Notes: generated by a model not told the origin, from the letters alone. DNA of 64,000 nucleotides from Pyrinomonadaceae bacterium (GCA_030841085.1 JAVEDP010000030.1:38089-102088), one strand, 5' to 3'; positions 52,631 through 62,439 are shown, counted from the first letter of the stretch. Program-made: numbers and translations.

Positions 52631-53407
52631 TTATTGATTAACGCCGCTGGCCAGAAACCCGCCGTCCACTACCAGGATTTCGCCGGTGATGAAGCTGGCT
52701 GCATCGGAGGCAAGAAAGACCGCAGCGCCGGCCAACTCTTCAACTCTACCAAATCGCTTCATCGGCGTGCGCAACAGAAACTCCCGGCCGCGTTCGGTGC
52801 CGTCCAACAGCTTTTCATTCAGCGCCGTGCGAAACACTCCGGGAGCAATCGCATTGACGTTCACGCCTCGCGCCGCCCATTCGATAGCGAGTGATTTGGT
52901 CAGCATCGCGACCGCAGCTTTACTGGCCGAGTAGGCTGCGACTTCATATAGCGCGACGAAAGACGTAAGCGATGCGATGTTAATAATGCGACCGTAGTTA
53001 CGCTCGAGCATGTGCCGGCCAAAGGTCTGACAGGCGCGCAATGTTCCGCTCACGTTAGTATCAAGGATGTCAGCCCACTCTTCATCGCGGACCTCGATAG
53101 TGGCGGTGCGTTTCGTCTTGCCGGCTGAATTAACCAGGATGTCGACTTTGCCAAACTCTTCGAGGCATTTATTCAACAACTGATCGAGCGAGGTCCGGTC
53201 GCTGACATCGGAAACAGCTTCCAACGTACGGCGGCCCAGCGTGCGAATTTCGGCGGCGGCATCCTTCACCTGTTCAAGGCGCCGCGAACTTGGCACCACG
53301 TCGGCCCCGGCTTCTGCCAGCCCGCAAGCAATCGCCCGCCCGATGCCGGAAGTGCCGCCGATTACAACGGCCGTTCGGCCACTTAGATCAAAAGCTTGAT
53401 ATGCCAT
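52631..53407 (-). CDS. Short-chain dehydrogenase/reductase (KduD-like)
   Basis: A 258-residue classical SDR. It has the NAD(P) motif GGTSGIGRA near residues 18-25, NSAG, and the triad Ser146, Tyr159, Lys163 (SLTSFVALYEVAAYSASK). NVNAIAPGVFRT and VVDGGFLASG complete it. The overall pattern is that of 2-deoxy-gluconate or 2-keto-3-deoxy-uronate reductases (KduD type), which would suit the neighbouring lyase, but gluconate 5-dehydrogenases look alike. It is divergent from the lyase gene. Confidence 0.9.
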   Translation of the reverse strand: MAYQAFDLSGRTAVVIGGTSGIGRAIACGLAEAGADVVPSSRRLEQVKDAAAEIRTLGRRTLEAVSDVSDRTSLDQLLNKCLEEFGKVDILVNSAGKTKRTATIEVRDEEWADILDTNVSGTLRACQTFGRHMLERNYGRIINIASLTSFVALYEVAAYSASKAAVAMLTKSLAIEWAARGVNVNAIAPGVFRTALNEKLLDGTERGREFLLRTPMKRFGRVEELAGAAVFLASDAASFITGEILVVDGGFLASGVNQ

Positions 53408-53450
53408 CTGATTGGTCTCGATGTCAGATATGCTAATCTCAGTTTTATCT

Positions 53451-53533
53451 GTGCGTCCTTTGTGTTCTCCGGTCTTTGTGGTGAATTATCAACGCTGGCC
53501 ACCGCGGAGACACAGAGAACACAAAGGACGCAC
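53451..53533. repeat. Inverted repeat with 19-base arms in the SDR-lyase promoter region
   Basis: GTGCGTCCTTTGTGTTCTC at 53451-53469 and its exact complement at 53515-53533 enclose 45 bases. It is the only structure in the divergent promoter region. The GACGCACAAAG words are also of the quasi-repeat kind. Confidence 0.75.
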
Positions 53534-53575
53534 AAAAACTAAAATGTACTGCTTCACGGAAATCTAATCTATTCC

Positions 53576-54802
53576 ATGAAAATCATACAAGCGATATTTA
53601 ACTCGTGCTTCATCTCGCTTGCATTCGTCGGATTGTCTTCGATTGCAAACAGCCAAGCGAAAATCGCCGCTCCGCGCGTCTTCGTAATCGATGGTCGGGA
53701 ACTGGCGGAAACAAAACGCCGCATTGAATCGGGCGATCAAACTTTCGCTGCGGCGTTGGCGAAACTAGAAAAAGACGCGCGCCAGGCCATGCAGCAGCAA
53801 TCTTCGACAGTAGTCAGCAAGGCCGTCGCGCCACCGAGCGGCGACAAACATGACTACACGAGTCAGGCTCCATACTTCTGGCCCAACCCGGCTAAGCCTG
53901 ACGGACTGCCATACATCAACCGCGACGGTGAACGGAATCCGGAAATCAACAAGATTACGGATCACCTCGCCCTCGACCAGATGGAAGCCGCGGTGCAGTC
54001 TCTCTCTCTAGCCTACTATTTCAAAAATGATGAACAGTACGCGGCGAAAGCGACGCAGCTATTGCGCGCCTGGTTTCTTGATCCGGCCAGCCGCATGAAT
54101 CCAAACCTGGAGTACGCGCAATTCATTCCGGGCGTCAACACGGGACGCGGGATTGGACTTATTGAAACACGAGGGCTCGTGAACACAATCGACGCGATTG
54201 GCTTGCTGGCCGGATCAAAGTCATGGACATCCGCAGATCAGAAAGGACTCGAAGCGTGGTTTAGTTCGTTCTTGCAGTGGATGCGGCAAAGCCGCAATGG
54301 TCGCGAGGAGAACGCAGCAAAGAATAATCACGGCACGTTTTTCGATGTCCAGGCAATATCGTTTGCGCTGTTTGTGGGCCGAAACGATCTGGCGAAAGAA
54401 ATCGCTGAAGCGGCGAAAGAAAAACGAATTGCGCTGGAGATCGAACCAGACGGTCGCCAGCCGTTGGAGCTGAGGCGCACCAAGGCCTGGAGTTACAGCA
54501 ACATGAATCTCGACGGGCTGATGTTGCTGGCACGCCTGGCAGAAAATGTGGGAGTGGATTTGTGGACCTACCAGACAAGGGACGGACGCGGTATTCGCCA
54601 CGCGCTCGAATATCTTTACCCTTATGCGATCGAAGATCGTAAGTGGACCTTTCAACAAATCGGGAGCTTCGAAGGTAAATCGTTTTTTCCTTTGATGCGC
54701 CGGGCCGCAGCACATTACCGGGACGAGAAGTTCAAAGCCGCTGAGTCGAGAATTCCTAAACCAGAGCCGACTGACCGGGAGCATCTTCTGTCAGGAAAAT
54801 AG
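53576..54802 (+). CDS. Secreted alginate-lyase-family protein
   Basis: A 408-residue protein with a signal peptide (SCFISLAFVGLSSIANSQA). The AlgL-type (alpha)6 barrel motifs are visible: PYFWPNPAKPDGLPYINRDG, the catalytic pair in ENAAKNNHGTFFD (Asn250-Asn251-His252), and RTKAWSYSNMNLDG with the tyrosine. Members of this family cleave alginate or other polyuronides by beta-elimination in the periplasm. Substrate specificity cannot be read with certainty. It starts the plus-strand part of the polysaccharide locus. Confidence 0.9.
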   Translation: MKIIQAIFNSCFISLAFVGLSSIANSQAKIAAPRVFVIDGRELAETKRRIESGDQTFAAALAKLEKDARQAMQQQSSTVVSKAVAPPSGDKHDYTSQAPYFWPNPAKPDGLPYINRDGERNPEINKITDHLALDQMEAAVQSLSLAYYFKNDEQYAAKATQLLRAWFLDPASRMNPNLEYAQFIPGVNTGRGIGLIETRGLVNTIDAIGLLAGSKSWTSADQKGLEAWFSSFLQWMRQSRNGREENAAKNNHGTFFDVQAISFALFVGRNDLAKEIAEAAKEKRIALEIEPDGRQPLELRRTKAWSYSNMNLDGLMLLARLAENVGVDLWTYQTRDGRGIRHALEYLYPYAIEDRKWTFQQIGSFEGKSFFPLMRRAAAHYRDEKFKAAESRIPKPEPTDREHLLSGK

Positions 54803-54827
54803 CCTTGCAGAAAGAGGAGCGTCCCTT

Positions 54828-55040
54828 GAGTCCGCGTTAGCGGACGATTGAAAATAGCCCAGCGATTCATCGCTGGGATTCGTTAGAAGTGCGAGACGAA
54901 GTACGTGAAGCGGACGGCTGAAAATATTAGAGGATCGAGCCGCTATCCTTCAGCCGTCCGCTTCCCGGACTACAAATCCTTCAGCTCTTTATCCCAGCAG
55001 TGAACTGCTGGGCTACTATCATTCGTCCGCATTGCGGACT
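54828..55040. repeat. Family G element, copy 3
   Basis: Third copy, with GTCCGCGTTAGCGGAC, CCCAGCG-ATTCAT-CGCTGGG, a GAAGCGGACGGCTGAA arm, GCCGTCCGCTTCCCGGAC, CCCAGCAGTGAACTGCTGGG, and GTCCGCATTGCGGAC. It separates the lyase gene from the GH3 gene. Copies 2 and 3 bracket the SDR-lyase pair. Confidence 0.85.
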
Positions 55041-55085
55041 GATAAACCTACAATTGTGCAAAGCCCTGGAAAATAAAGGATCACG

Positions 55086-57479
55086 ATGCGAATACTCTCC
55101 TGCTTGCTTATTGCCATACTCGTCTCATTCAGCATTCCGACCAGGGCGCAGGACCACAAATCTTCGTCAAAGATCTATCACGACGGCTGGATTGATCTGA
55201 ACAAGAACGGCCGGATGGATGTCTACGAAAATCGGGCCGCATCGATTGATCGACGGGTCGAAGACTTGCTTTCCCAAATGAACCTCGCAGAGAAGACTTG
55301 CCAGACCGCTACGCTCTACGGCTATAAACGCGTGCTACAGGATGAGCTGCCGACTCCAAATTGGAAGAACGAGATCTGGAAAGACGGCATTGCAAACATC
55401 GATGAGCATTTGAATGGCTGGGCCGAAGGTTCAAAGAGCGTGTACGCGACTGACATTCGCAAACATGTGTGGGCGATGAATGAAACGCAACGCTTCTTTG
55501 TGGAAGAAACACGCCTCGGAATACCGGTCGACTTCACCAATGAAGGGTTGCGCGGGGTGGCGTTTCCAATTGCTACGAGCTTTCCTTCGGAGTTGGGCAT
55601 GGGGAATACGTGGGATCCGGATTTAGTCCGCGAGCTGGGACGCATCAGCGGGCAGGAAGCGCGCGCGCTTGGTTATACAAACGTCTATGCGCCAACTCTG
55701 GATGTGTCTCGCGACCAACGGTGGGGACGCGTTGAGGATACTTATGGTGAAGACCCTTATCTGGCATCGCGCCTCGGCGTCGAAATGGTGAAGGGCATGC
55801 AGCAGGATTACACAGTCGCCGCTACGGCTAAGCATTTTGCTGTTTACAGCGTCGGCAAAGGCGCGCGCGAAGGTGAGGCGCGTACTGATCCACAGGTGTC
55901 TCCGCGGGAAGTTGAAAACATTCTGCTGCCGCCGTTCAAAGCGGCAATCAAGGAAGCGGGATTGCTCGGCGTGATGAGTTCTTACAACGACTACGACGGC
56001 ATTCCGGTTACCGGGAGCAAGTATTGGTTGACGGAGAGATTGAGAAATGATTTTGGCTTCAAGGGTTATGTTGTGTCTGATAGCGCGGCCGTGGAATATC
56101 TCTACAAGAAACACGGGGTGGCCGCCGACATGAAAGACGCCGTGCGACAGTCGATCGAAGCTGGCTTGAACGTCAAAACGAACTTCACGCCGCCGGATGA
56201 TTTCATACTGCCGCTGCGCGAGTTGGTCAAAGAAGGAAAGGTCTCAATGAAGACGCTCGACGATCGCGTGCGCGATGTCTTGCGCGTCAAGTTTCTGGTG
56301 GGCATCTTCGATCATCCTTATGTTGCTGACGCTGATGCCACGGCGCGACTCGTAAACTCAGCCGAACATCAAGAGGTGGCTTTGCGGGCAGCGCACGAGA
56401 GCATGGTCCTGCTAAAGAACGAGAAGAATGTTCTGCCGTTAAGCAAACAGATTACTTCCATCGCCGTGATTGGTCCGAATGCGGCTGACGACAGCACTGC
56501 ACAATATCGTTATGGACCGTCGGGGCTAAAAGGCATCACGGTGCTGGAGGGGATCAAGAAGAAATTAGGAGATCGAGTAAAAGTTAACTACGCCAAAGGT
56601 TGCGAGGTAGCGGGAGTTCATTGGCCGGAAACGGAAGTTCTGCCAGAGCCGTTGACGAAGGAAGAACAAACGGAGATAGATAAAGCGGTCGCAGCCGCAA
56701 AAGACTCTGATGTAGCCGTTGTGGTTTTGGGCGACTCAGGCAAAACCGTCGGTGAAAGCGCCTCGCGCACCAGCCTCGATTTGCCGGGGCACCAGTTGGA
56801 ATTGGTGCAGGCAGTTTATGCAGTCGGTAAACCTGTGATCGTCGTGCTCATCAATGGCCGGCCGCTGAGTATCAATTGGGTGAACAAGTATGTGCCGGGA
56901 ATCCTCGAGGCCTGGTTCCCCGGTGTGCAAGGCGGCACGGCGATCGCCGATGTGCTGTTCGGCGATTACAACCCGGGCGGCAAGTTGACGATGACGTTTC
57001 CGAAAACGGTCGGGCAAATCCCCTACAATTTCCCAACAAAACCGAATGCGCAATGGGAAGGGGAGAAGTCCCGCGTTAATGGAGCGCTCTACTATTTCGG
57101 CCATGGCCTGAGTTACACCGCGTTTGCCTATAGCAATCTACGGGTTGGATCTATAGAAAGCCTGAAGGCCGGTTCCGTTCGGACCGTTAAGGTAGACATT
57201 CGGAATATCGGATCGCGCGAAGGCGATGAAGTGGTCCAACTCTATACTCGTCAGCTTGTCAGCAGCGTCACTACTTATGAAAAGAGCTTACGTGGTTTTG
57301 AGCGGGTCCACCTGAAACCCGGCGAGAGCAAGACCGTTTCTTTTGCCTTGCCGAATATTGACCTGGCAATTTGGGACCGACAAATGCACTTTGTGGTTGA
57401 GCCCGGAAAATTTCGCGTGATGGTTGGTTCAGGTTCCGAAGATATCCGTCTGACCGACGAGTTTACAATTCTTCCCTAG
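55086..57479 (+). CDS. Glycoside hydrolase family 3 (beta-glucosidase/xylosidase type)
   Basis: A 797-residue secreted enzyme with a signal peptide (LSCLLIAILVSFSIPTRA). Early on it has a DLNKNGRMDVYEN EF-hand-like calcium motif. The GH3 N-domain follows with TAKHFAVYS and the nucleophile in GFKGYVVSDSAAVEY (Asp332). The alpha/beta sandwich C-domain (HESMVLLKNEKNVLPL) and a fibronectin-III-like end (GDEVVQLYTRQ) follow. It releases terminal beta-linked sugars; exact specificity is unknown. It lies downstream of the lyase and upstream of the ROK regulator. Confidence 0.95.
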   Translation: MRILSCLLIAILVSFSIPTRAQDHKSSSKIYHDGWIDLNKNGRMDVYENRAASIDRRVEDLLSQMNLAEKTCQTATLYGYKRVLQDELPTPNWKNEIWKDGIANIDEHLNGWAEGSKSVYATDIRKHVWAMNETQRFFVEETRLGIPVDFTNEGLRGVAFPIATSFPSELGMGNTWDPDLVRELGRISGQEARALGYTNVYAPTLDVSRDQRWGRVEDTYGEDPYLASRLGVEMVKGMQQDYTVAATAKHFAVYSVGKGAREGEARTDPQVSPREVENILLPPFKAAIKEAGLLGVMSSYNDYDGIPVTGSKYWLTERLRNDFGFKGYVVSDSAAVEYLYKKHGVAADMKDAVRQSIEAGLNVKTNFTPPDDFILPLRELVKEGKVSMKTLDDRVRDVLRVKFLVGIFDHPYVADADATARLVNSAEHQEVALRAAHESMVLLKNEKNVLPLSKQITSIAVIGPNAADDSTAQYRYGPSGLKGITVLEGIKKKLGDRVKVNYAKGCEVAGVHWPETEVLPEPLTKEEQTEIDKAVAAAKDSDVAVVVLGDSGKTVGESASRTSLDLPGHQLELVQAVYAVGKPVIVVLINGRPLSINWVNKYVPGILEAWFPGVQGGTAIADVLFGDYNPGGKLTMTFPKTVGQIPYNFPTKPNAQWEGEKSRVNGALYYFGHGLSYTAFAYSNLRVGSIESLKAGSVRTVKVDIRNIGSREGDEVVQLYTRQLVSSVTTYEKSLRGFERVHLKPGESKTVSFALPNIDLAIWDRQMHFVVEPGKFRVMVGSGSEDIRLTDEFTILP

Positions 57480-57561
57480 CTTCGAAACTCACCAAATCAT
57501 TTTGAACGGCGCCAATAGACCCCGAAAGAAGTTCTGACCAATTGTAGAGCGCGGCAAAAAA

Positions 57562-57635
57562 TGTTCGCGCGAAGAGAAAAACACTTGACAGATACTTAAT
57601 CCAGGCATATTGTTCGCGCGCCGAACAATATGCCT
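57562..57635 (+). promoter_or_regulatory. Promoter and operator of the ROK gene
   Basis: TTGACA at 57585-57590 and TATTGT at 57608-57613, 17 bases apart, form a good sigma-70 promoter. A perfect 14-base inverted repeat, AGGCATATTGTTCG (57603-57616) and CGAACAATATGCCT (57622-57635), overlaps the -10 box and the start site. A similar half-site TGTTCGCGCGAA lies at 57562-57573. Bound repressor would block polymerase, so autoregulation by the ROK protein is likely. Confidence 0.8.
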
Positions 57636-57642
57636 CCTGGCT

Positions 57643-58866
57643 ATGCGGAAAATAAATACCACAAATTTTAGTATTGCCACTCGCACGACGTCGCGCGATA
57701 TCAATCGACGTATTGCGCTCAATGTCATCCGCGAAGGTCAACCGATTTCCCGCGCCGATCTTGCCCGGCACATGAAGATGACGCGCGGCGTCGTTAGCGT
57801 CCTGGTCCAGGAACTTATCGAGCAGGAACTGATCTACGAGGGCGCTACCGGCGAGGCAGCGCGCGGACGAAAGCCTACTTTTTTGCACGTTAGAACTCAG
57901 GATCGCCTGGCCGTTGCAGTGGATATCAGATTCACCAAAACTTATTTGATGTTGTGCGACTTTTCGGGCCGGCAGTTGGGTATAGAAATTTACGATACGG
58001 TTTTTTCAGTCCCTGAATTTACTAAGGATCTGGCCCGTCGCATTAAGAAAATGCTGAAAGGGCAGGGACCTGGTGCAGTCTGCGAGGGTATCGGCGTCGT
58101 CGTTCCCGGCATGGTGGACCAGCGAACTGGCAAAGTTTTGAACGCGCCGGCATTGGGTTGGCGCGGTGTCGATATTCGCTCAAAAATTGCGGCGGCTACA
58201 AACTTGCCCGTCCACGTTGAGAACTCGGGACGAGCCTGCGCGCTTGCGCAACTGTGGCTTGAAAAAGCCGAGACGGCGGGACAGAGCTTTGTTTACGTCA
58301 GCGTGTCTGACGGCGTTGGCACCGGAATCGTAATGAACGGGGAACTGATTCGGGGACGCGATCATATTGCCGGCGAGTTTGGACACATGCCGCTCGATCT
58401 CAACGGACCGCGTTGCATGTGCGGCGCAAATGGTTGTTGGGAGGCTTACACTTCCAATCTCGCTACCCTGGCCCGCTACTTTGGCTGGAATTTGTCCCAA
58501 CTCAGTCCAAAACACATGAAGGAGATGGAAAAGAATTCCTTCACAGTGCTTGACCTGATCGCGCGCGCGCGAACCGGCGACACCAAAGCCTTATCTGCGA
58601 TTCGGGCGAGCGGTCGATTCCTGGGTCTGGGCCTAGCCACGATCATCAACATCATCAATCCGGATGCGGTCTACCTGGCGGGAGAAATTACCAACTCGTG
58701 GGATTTGATTGAAGAGACAGTGCGATCGGCCATGGTCGAGCGCACGCTGACCGAAGCAGCGGCACGCACGCCGCTGCGAATCACTCCGGCGCAGGAATAC
58801 CCTCGATTGCGCGGAGCGGCGGCCCTCATTGCAGCACCGACTTTTGCCGCGCCACGCGTGGCTTAA
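57643..58866 (+). CDS. ROK-family transcriptional regulator
   Basis: A 407-residue protein from the ATG at 57643. An N-terminal winged helix (RRIALNVIREGQPISRADLARHMKM, residues about 22-46) is followed by a sugar-kinase-like ROK domain. That domain has GIGVVVPGMVDQRTG, VSDGVGTGIVMNGELIRG and the zinc motif CMCGANGCWE near residues 258-267. Proteins with this layout (NagC, XylR) sense sugars and repress catabolic genes. The longer frame start at 57610 lies inside the operator and is rejected. It probably controls the flanking GH3, TonB receptor and transporter genes. Confidence 0.93.
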   Translation: MRKINTTNFSIATRTTSRDINRRIALNVIREGQPISRADLARHMKMTRGVVSVLVQELIEQELIYEGATGEAARGRKPTFLHVRTQDRLAVAVDIRFTKTYLMLCDFSGRQLGIEIYDTVFSVPEFTKDLARRIKKMLKGQGPGAVCEGIGVVVPGMVDQRTGKVLNAPALGWRGVDIRSKIAAATNLPVHVENSGRACALAQLWLEKAETAGQSFVYVSVSDGVGTGIVMNGELIRGRDHIAGEFGHMPLDLNGPRCMCGANGCWEAYTSNLATLARYFGWNLSQLSPKHMKEMEKNSFTVLDLIARARTGDTKALSAIRASGRFLGLGLATIINIINPDAVYLAGEITNSWDLIEETVRSAMVERTLTEAAARTPLRITPAQEYPRLRGAAALIAAPTFAAPRVA

Positions 58867-58989
58867 GTTGGAAAGAACTCTGGGCGAAAACAACAGCAAG
58901 CGGGGCGCACAGCCGTTGACGATCTGGATTGCCGGCGGCGAAGGATCAAGTTGCTTTTCTGAATTGAACTTCTAATGGAGGTCGCTGAT

Positions 58990-61900
58990 ATGTTGAGCCT
59001 AAGAAATTTTGGTGTATGGAAGATCCGGTTTTCCGTCTTCGCATTGCTGCTCGCCATTCCCCTAACAGCCGCCGCGCAAGGCACAACCGCCACGATGGTT
59101 GGTACCGTCACCGACCCGGGCGGCGCCACGATGCCGGGTGCCGAGGTAACCGCGCGCAACGTCGATACCGGCCTGGCTCGCACGGTGATGTCCGGTGACG
59201 ATGGCACGTACCGGATCGAATTTCTTCCGGTTGGCAACTACGCTCTTGAAGTCACCAGTTCCGGCTTTAAGAAAGCTTACATTAGTGGCGTGGTCCTGCA
59301 GATCAACGAGACTGCGCGCGTCGATGTCGCGCTCACCGTTGGTCAGGTTACCGAGACCGTGACCGTGACCGAGACGCAAGCCACGATCAACACGAGCACC
59401 GCCGAGATCGGGACAACCATTCAGGCAGCCGATATCGCAAGTCTGCCGCTGGTTGAGCGCAATGTTTTCACTCTGCTCGATCTGACAGCCGGCGTGCAGT
59501 CTAACAATAACGGCGTCGCCACCGCGTCCACCGGCACAAGTACGTTCATCCTTGGTTATCCGGAACAGCGAACACTGATCAACGGCGGCACCGATGGCGG
59601 TACCGGCTCAGTGAACTACTATTTGGACGGCGGCATTAACATGACCAACCTGCGCAACACCGGTAACATTTTGCCTAATCCGGATGCCATCCAGGAATTT
59701 CGGGTTCAGACCAACAGCTACAACGCGGAGTATGGCCGTTATGCCAGCGGCATCATCAACGTGATCACCAAGAATGGCACCAACAAGTTCCATGGGTCGC
59801 TATTCGAGTTCGTCCGCAACACGGTTTTCAATGCCAATGACTGGGGCTCTCAACTTTCCCGCGCGCCCTTTCATCGTAACCAGTTCGGCGCCACCATCGG
59901 CGGCCCCATCAAGCAAGACAAGGCCTTCTTCTTTTTCTCCTACTCGGGACTGCGCCAGATAACGAGCGCATTTCTGAGCGGCGCCCGCGTTCCCACTGCC
60001 CTGGAACGTGCCGGCAATTTCACTGCTTCTGCAACCAAACCGACCGATCCGGCAACTAACGCCCCCTTCGTATGCAACGGAGTGACGAATGTAATTTGCG
60101 CTAACCGAATTGACCCAGTCGCGAGGAAGATCATCGATTCTTACATTCCCCTGTCCAACGTTACTCTCCCCAATGGCAACGCCGGATGGCAGGGCAATAT
60201 TCCTACCCCATTTAACTCTAACGAGTATCTGGGAAAGATGGACTACCAACTCAACGCCGCTCACCGTTTGAGCGTAAGTTACTTTAATACCGGAGGCACC
60301 AGCACCACGAAGGGGGGCAGCCCCAACGTCCCCTGGAGCGTCCAGAATTCCACCTGGCGGCAGCATAGTGTCAACGCCAGCGACGTTTGGATCATCAGCC
60401 CAGCCAAGGTCAATCAGGTCTGGTTGACTTTCTCTCGGAATTTTGGCGGCCGTATAAACAGCCCCGCGACCTCGCTTACCGATCTGGGTTCAGCGTTCAC
60501 GATCCAGGGCACGCCGAATTTGCCGCAGATTACGGTCACGGGATACTTCACCCTGGGCCAACAAATCGGCGGCCCGGTGGCCGGCACTAACCTTTACTCC
60601 GCACGCGACGTTTTCAGTTGGGTCAAGGGCAATCACTCGCTCAAGTTGGGGGGCGAGATCTCGCTCAATAAAGACATCCAGCAGACACTGCTTAACAACT
60701 ATGGGGTTTTCACCTTCAATGCAGGTTCAACGGCAAGAGTGGTTGCCCCAGGTGTGACGGCGGCGGCTGGTAACGCGCTTGCCGATTTCCTAATCGGTAT
60801 TCCGAGCGCGGTTTCGCAGGACGCTCCGGTAACGGGCTACACCAATAGCTGGTACACGGCGGTCTTCGCGCAGGATGATTTCAGAGTTCGTCCGCGGCTG
60901 ACTCTCAATCTTGGTTTGCGCTGGGATGTGCAAACGGCGCCGACCGACCCTCAAAACCGCGTTGTCAACTACGTTCCCGGCCAGAAGTCTACCGTTATCC
61001 CGACTGCGCCAGTGGGGGCGTTGTTCTATGGCGATCCGGGTGTGGAGCGTGGCGGCATTCCGACCAGCTTCACCCATTTTTCGCCCCGCATCGGCTTTGC
61101 GTGGGACATATTCGGTGATGGAAAGACGTCGCTTCGTGGTGCGTTCGGCGTGTTTTACGGCAGCATCTCAGGCAATGAGTGGAACACCATGACTAACTTC
61201 CAGCCGTTCTCAACTCGATTGACCTTTACCAATATCAACCAAAAGACAAATGCGGCCGGGGTACCTCTGGGAGCTTCGCTGAGCAATCCCTATAACGCCT
61301 TCGTGGGCGGCAATCCCTTTCCCTACAAGGGGACATTCGCCACCGGTGGCGGTCTCTTCCCGGTAGCATCGGATTTCAAGTGGCCGCGCACGTATCAGAT
61401 GAACCTTTCTGTACAGCGTCAGCTGACTAAAGACCTGGTTGTCGGAGCGGCGTATGTTGGCACGGAAAGCCGGAACCTGCCGTTTGCTCGTGACGTCAAT
61501 TATCCGGTCCTGACGCCGACTGCCACGACTGCCGGCGCGAACATACTTGCACGCCGGCCCAATCCGCTGTTCGGTGCCGTACTGCTCCTGCAGTCGGACC
61601 AGAGTGCCAATTACCATGGGTTGCAGCTGACCACCGCGATGCGTTTTAACCATCACGTTTCGTTCAACGCCTTCTACACCTTCAGCAAGACTCTTAGCAG
61701 TGTAGAACTTTACAACAGCACGACTCAGGGATTGGCACAGAACTACAGCAAGCTTTTTGAAGACAAGGGCGCAGGCGATACGGACCAGCGACACGTCTTC
61801 AGTATGAGCTTGAACTTCAAGCCTGATTTCTACACGGGAAAGAATCGGGTTGCACGTGGGCTTATCAATGGCTGGAGCATCTCGCCTATCATCAAGCTGC

Positions 61901-62331
61901 GCAGCGGACTTCCGTTCACCGTCACTAACGGCAACGTCGACGCCAACCTTGATGGTGTCAACACGGATCGCGCACAGTTGGTTGGCGATCCACATCTTGC
62001 CAATCCGACGGCGGCAATGTGGTTCAATACGGCAGCATTCGCCCAGAACAAAGTCGTGACCGGCGTTGCCACCGAGGGCAGTTCGGCCCGCAATCTTCTC
62101 TACGGGCCGAGTTATCACGTCGTCGATCTGGCTCTTACCCGCGACATTCGTCTGAGCGAAAGATACAAAATCAGCCTCCGTGCCGAGGGTACTAATGTTT
62201 TCAATTTGGTGAACCTGGGACTGCCGGGCAACTCCGTTCCTGCCGCAGGTTCCACCTCCGCGACCTTTGGCTATATTACAAGCGCATCGTCGATGCGTAA
62301 GCTCCAGTTCGGCGCGCGTTTTACCTTCTAG
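58990..62331 (+). CDS. Oar-like TonB-dependent outer membrane receptor
   Basis: A 1113-residue protein from the ATG at 58990, with GGAGG at 58977-58981. A signal peptide (FSVFALLLAIPLTAAAQG) precedes a carboxypeptidase-regulatory-like beta-sandwich (ATMVGTVTDPGGATMPGAEV) and a plug domain (IQEFRVQTNSYNAEYGRYASG). A large beta-barrel follows, ending in the aromatic KLQFGARFTF. This Oar/SusC-like type is very abundant in Acidobacteriota and takes up large oligosaccharides or peptides. Between the ROK gene and the transporter it is most likely the outer membrane importer of the locus. Confidence 0.93.
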   Translation: MLSLRNFGVWKIRFSVFALLLAIPLTAAAQGTTATMVGTVTDPGGATMPGAEVTARNVDTGLARTVMSGDDGTYRIEFLPVGNYALEVTSSGFKKAYISGVVLQINETARVDVALTVGQVTETVTVTETQATINTSTAEIGTTIQAADIASLPLVERNVFTLLDLTAGVQSNNNGVATASTGTSTFILGYPEQRTLINGGTDGGTGSVNYYLDGGINMTNLRNTGNILPNPDAIQEFRVQTNSYNAEYGRYASGIINVITKNGTNKFHGSLFEFVRNTVFNANDWGSQLSRAPFHRNQFGATIGGPIKQDKAFFFFSYSGLRQITSAFLSGARVPTALERAGNFTASATKPTDPATNAPFVCNGVTNVICANRIDPVARKIIDSYIPLSNVTLPNGNAGWQGNIPTPFNSNEYLGKMDYQLNAAHRLSVSYFNTGGTSTTKGGSPNVPWSVQNSTWRQHSVNASDVWIISPAKVNQVWLTFSRNFGGRINSPATSLTDLGSAFTIQGTPNLPQITVTGYFTLGQQIGGPVAGTNLYSARDVFSWVKGNHSLKLGGEISLNKDIQQTLLNNYGVFTFNAGSTARVVAPGVTAAAGNALADFLIGIPSAVSQDAPVTGYTNSWYTAVFAQDDFRVRPRLTLNLGLRWDVQTAPTDPQNRVVNYVPGQKSTVIPTAPVGALFYGDPGVERGGIPTSFTHFSPRIGFAWDIFGDGKTSLRGAFGVFYGSISGNEWNTMTNFQPFSTRLTFTNINQKTNAAGVPLGASLSNPYNAFVGGNPFPYKGTFATGGGLFPVASDFKWPRTYQMNLSVQRQLTKDLVVGAAYVGTESRNLPFARDVNYPVLTPTATTAGANILARRPNPLFGAVLLLQSDQSANYHGLQLTTAMRFNHHVSFNAFYTFSKTLSSVELYNSTTQGLAQNYSKLFEDKGAGDTDQRHVFSMSLNFKPDFYTGKNRVARGLINGWSISPIIKLRSGLPFTVTNGNVDANLDGVNTDRAQLVGDPHLANPTAAMWFNTAAFAQNKVVTGVATEGSSARNLLYGPSYHVVDLALTRDIRLSERYKISLRAEGTNVFNLVNLGLPGNSVPAAGSTSATFGYITSASSMRKLQFGARFTF

Positions 62332-62340
62332 CCATATGGT

Positions 62341-62410
62341 CCGCAGATTACACAGATTTCGCAGAAGAAGGTCTCAAACATTTTATCTGTGGAATCTGTG
62401 AAATCTGCGG
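62341..62410. repeat. Inverted repeat of CCGCAGATTACACAG type
   Basis: CCGCAGATTACACAGATTTC at 62341-62360 and the roughly complementary GGAATCTGTGAAATCTGCGG at 62391-62410 enclose about 30 bases. It lies between the receptor and transporter genes and could act in differential expression of the two. Confidence 0.65.
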
Positions 62411-62439
62411 ATGAGTTCCTCGCGCGAGAAACTTGAGGC

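Noticed and set aside
57610..57642. Upstream start for the ROK regulator
   Set aside because: It lies inside the operator and before the expected transcription start, so the ATG at 57643 is better.
61210..62118. 302-codon minus-strand frame
   Set aside because: Lies wholly opposite the TonB receptor gene, which has clear domains; a shadow frame.
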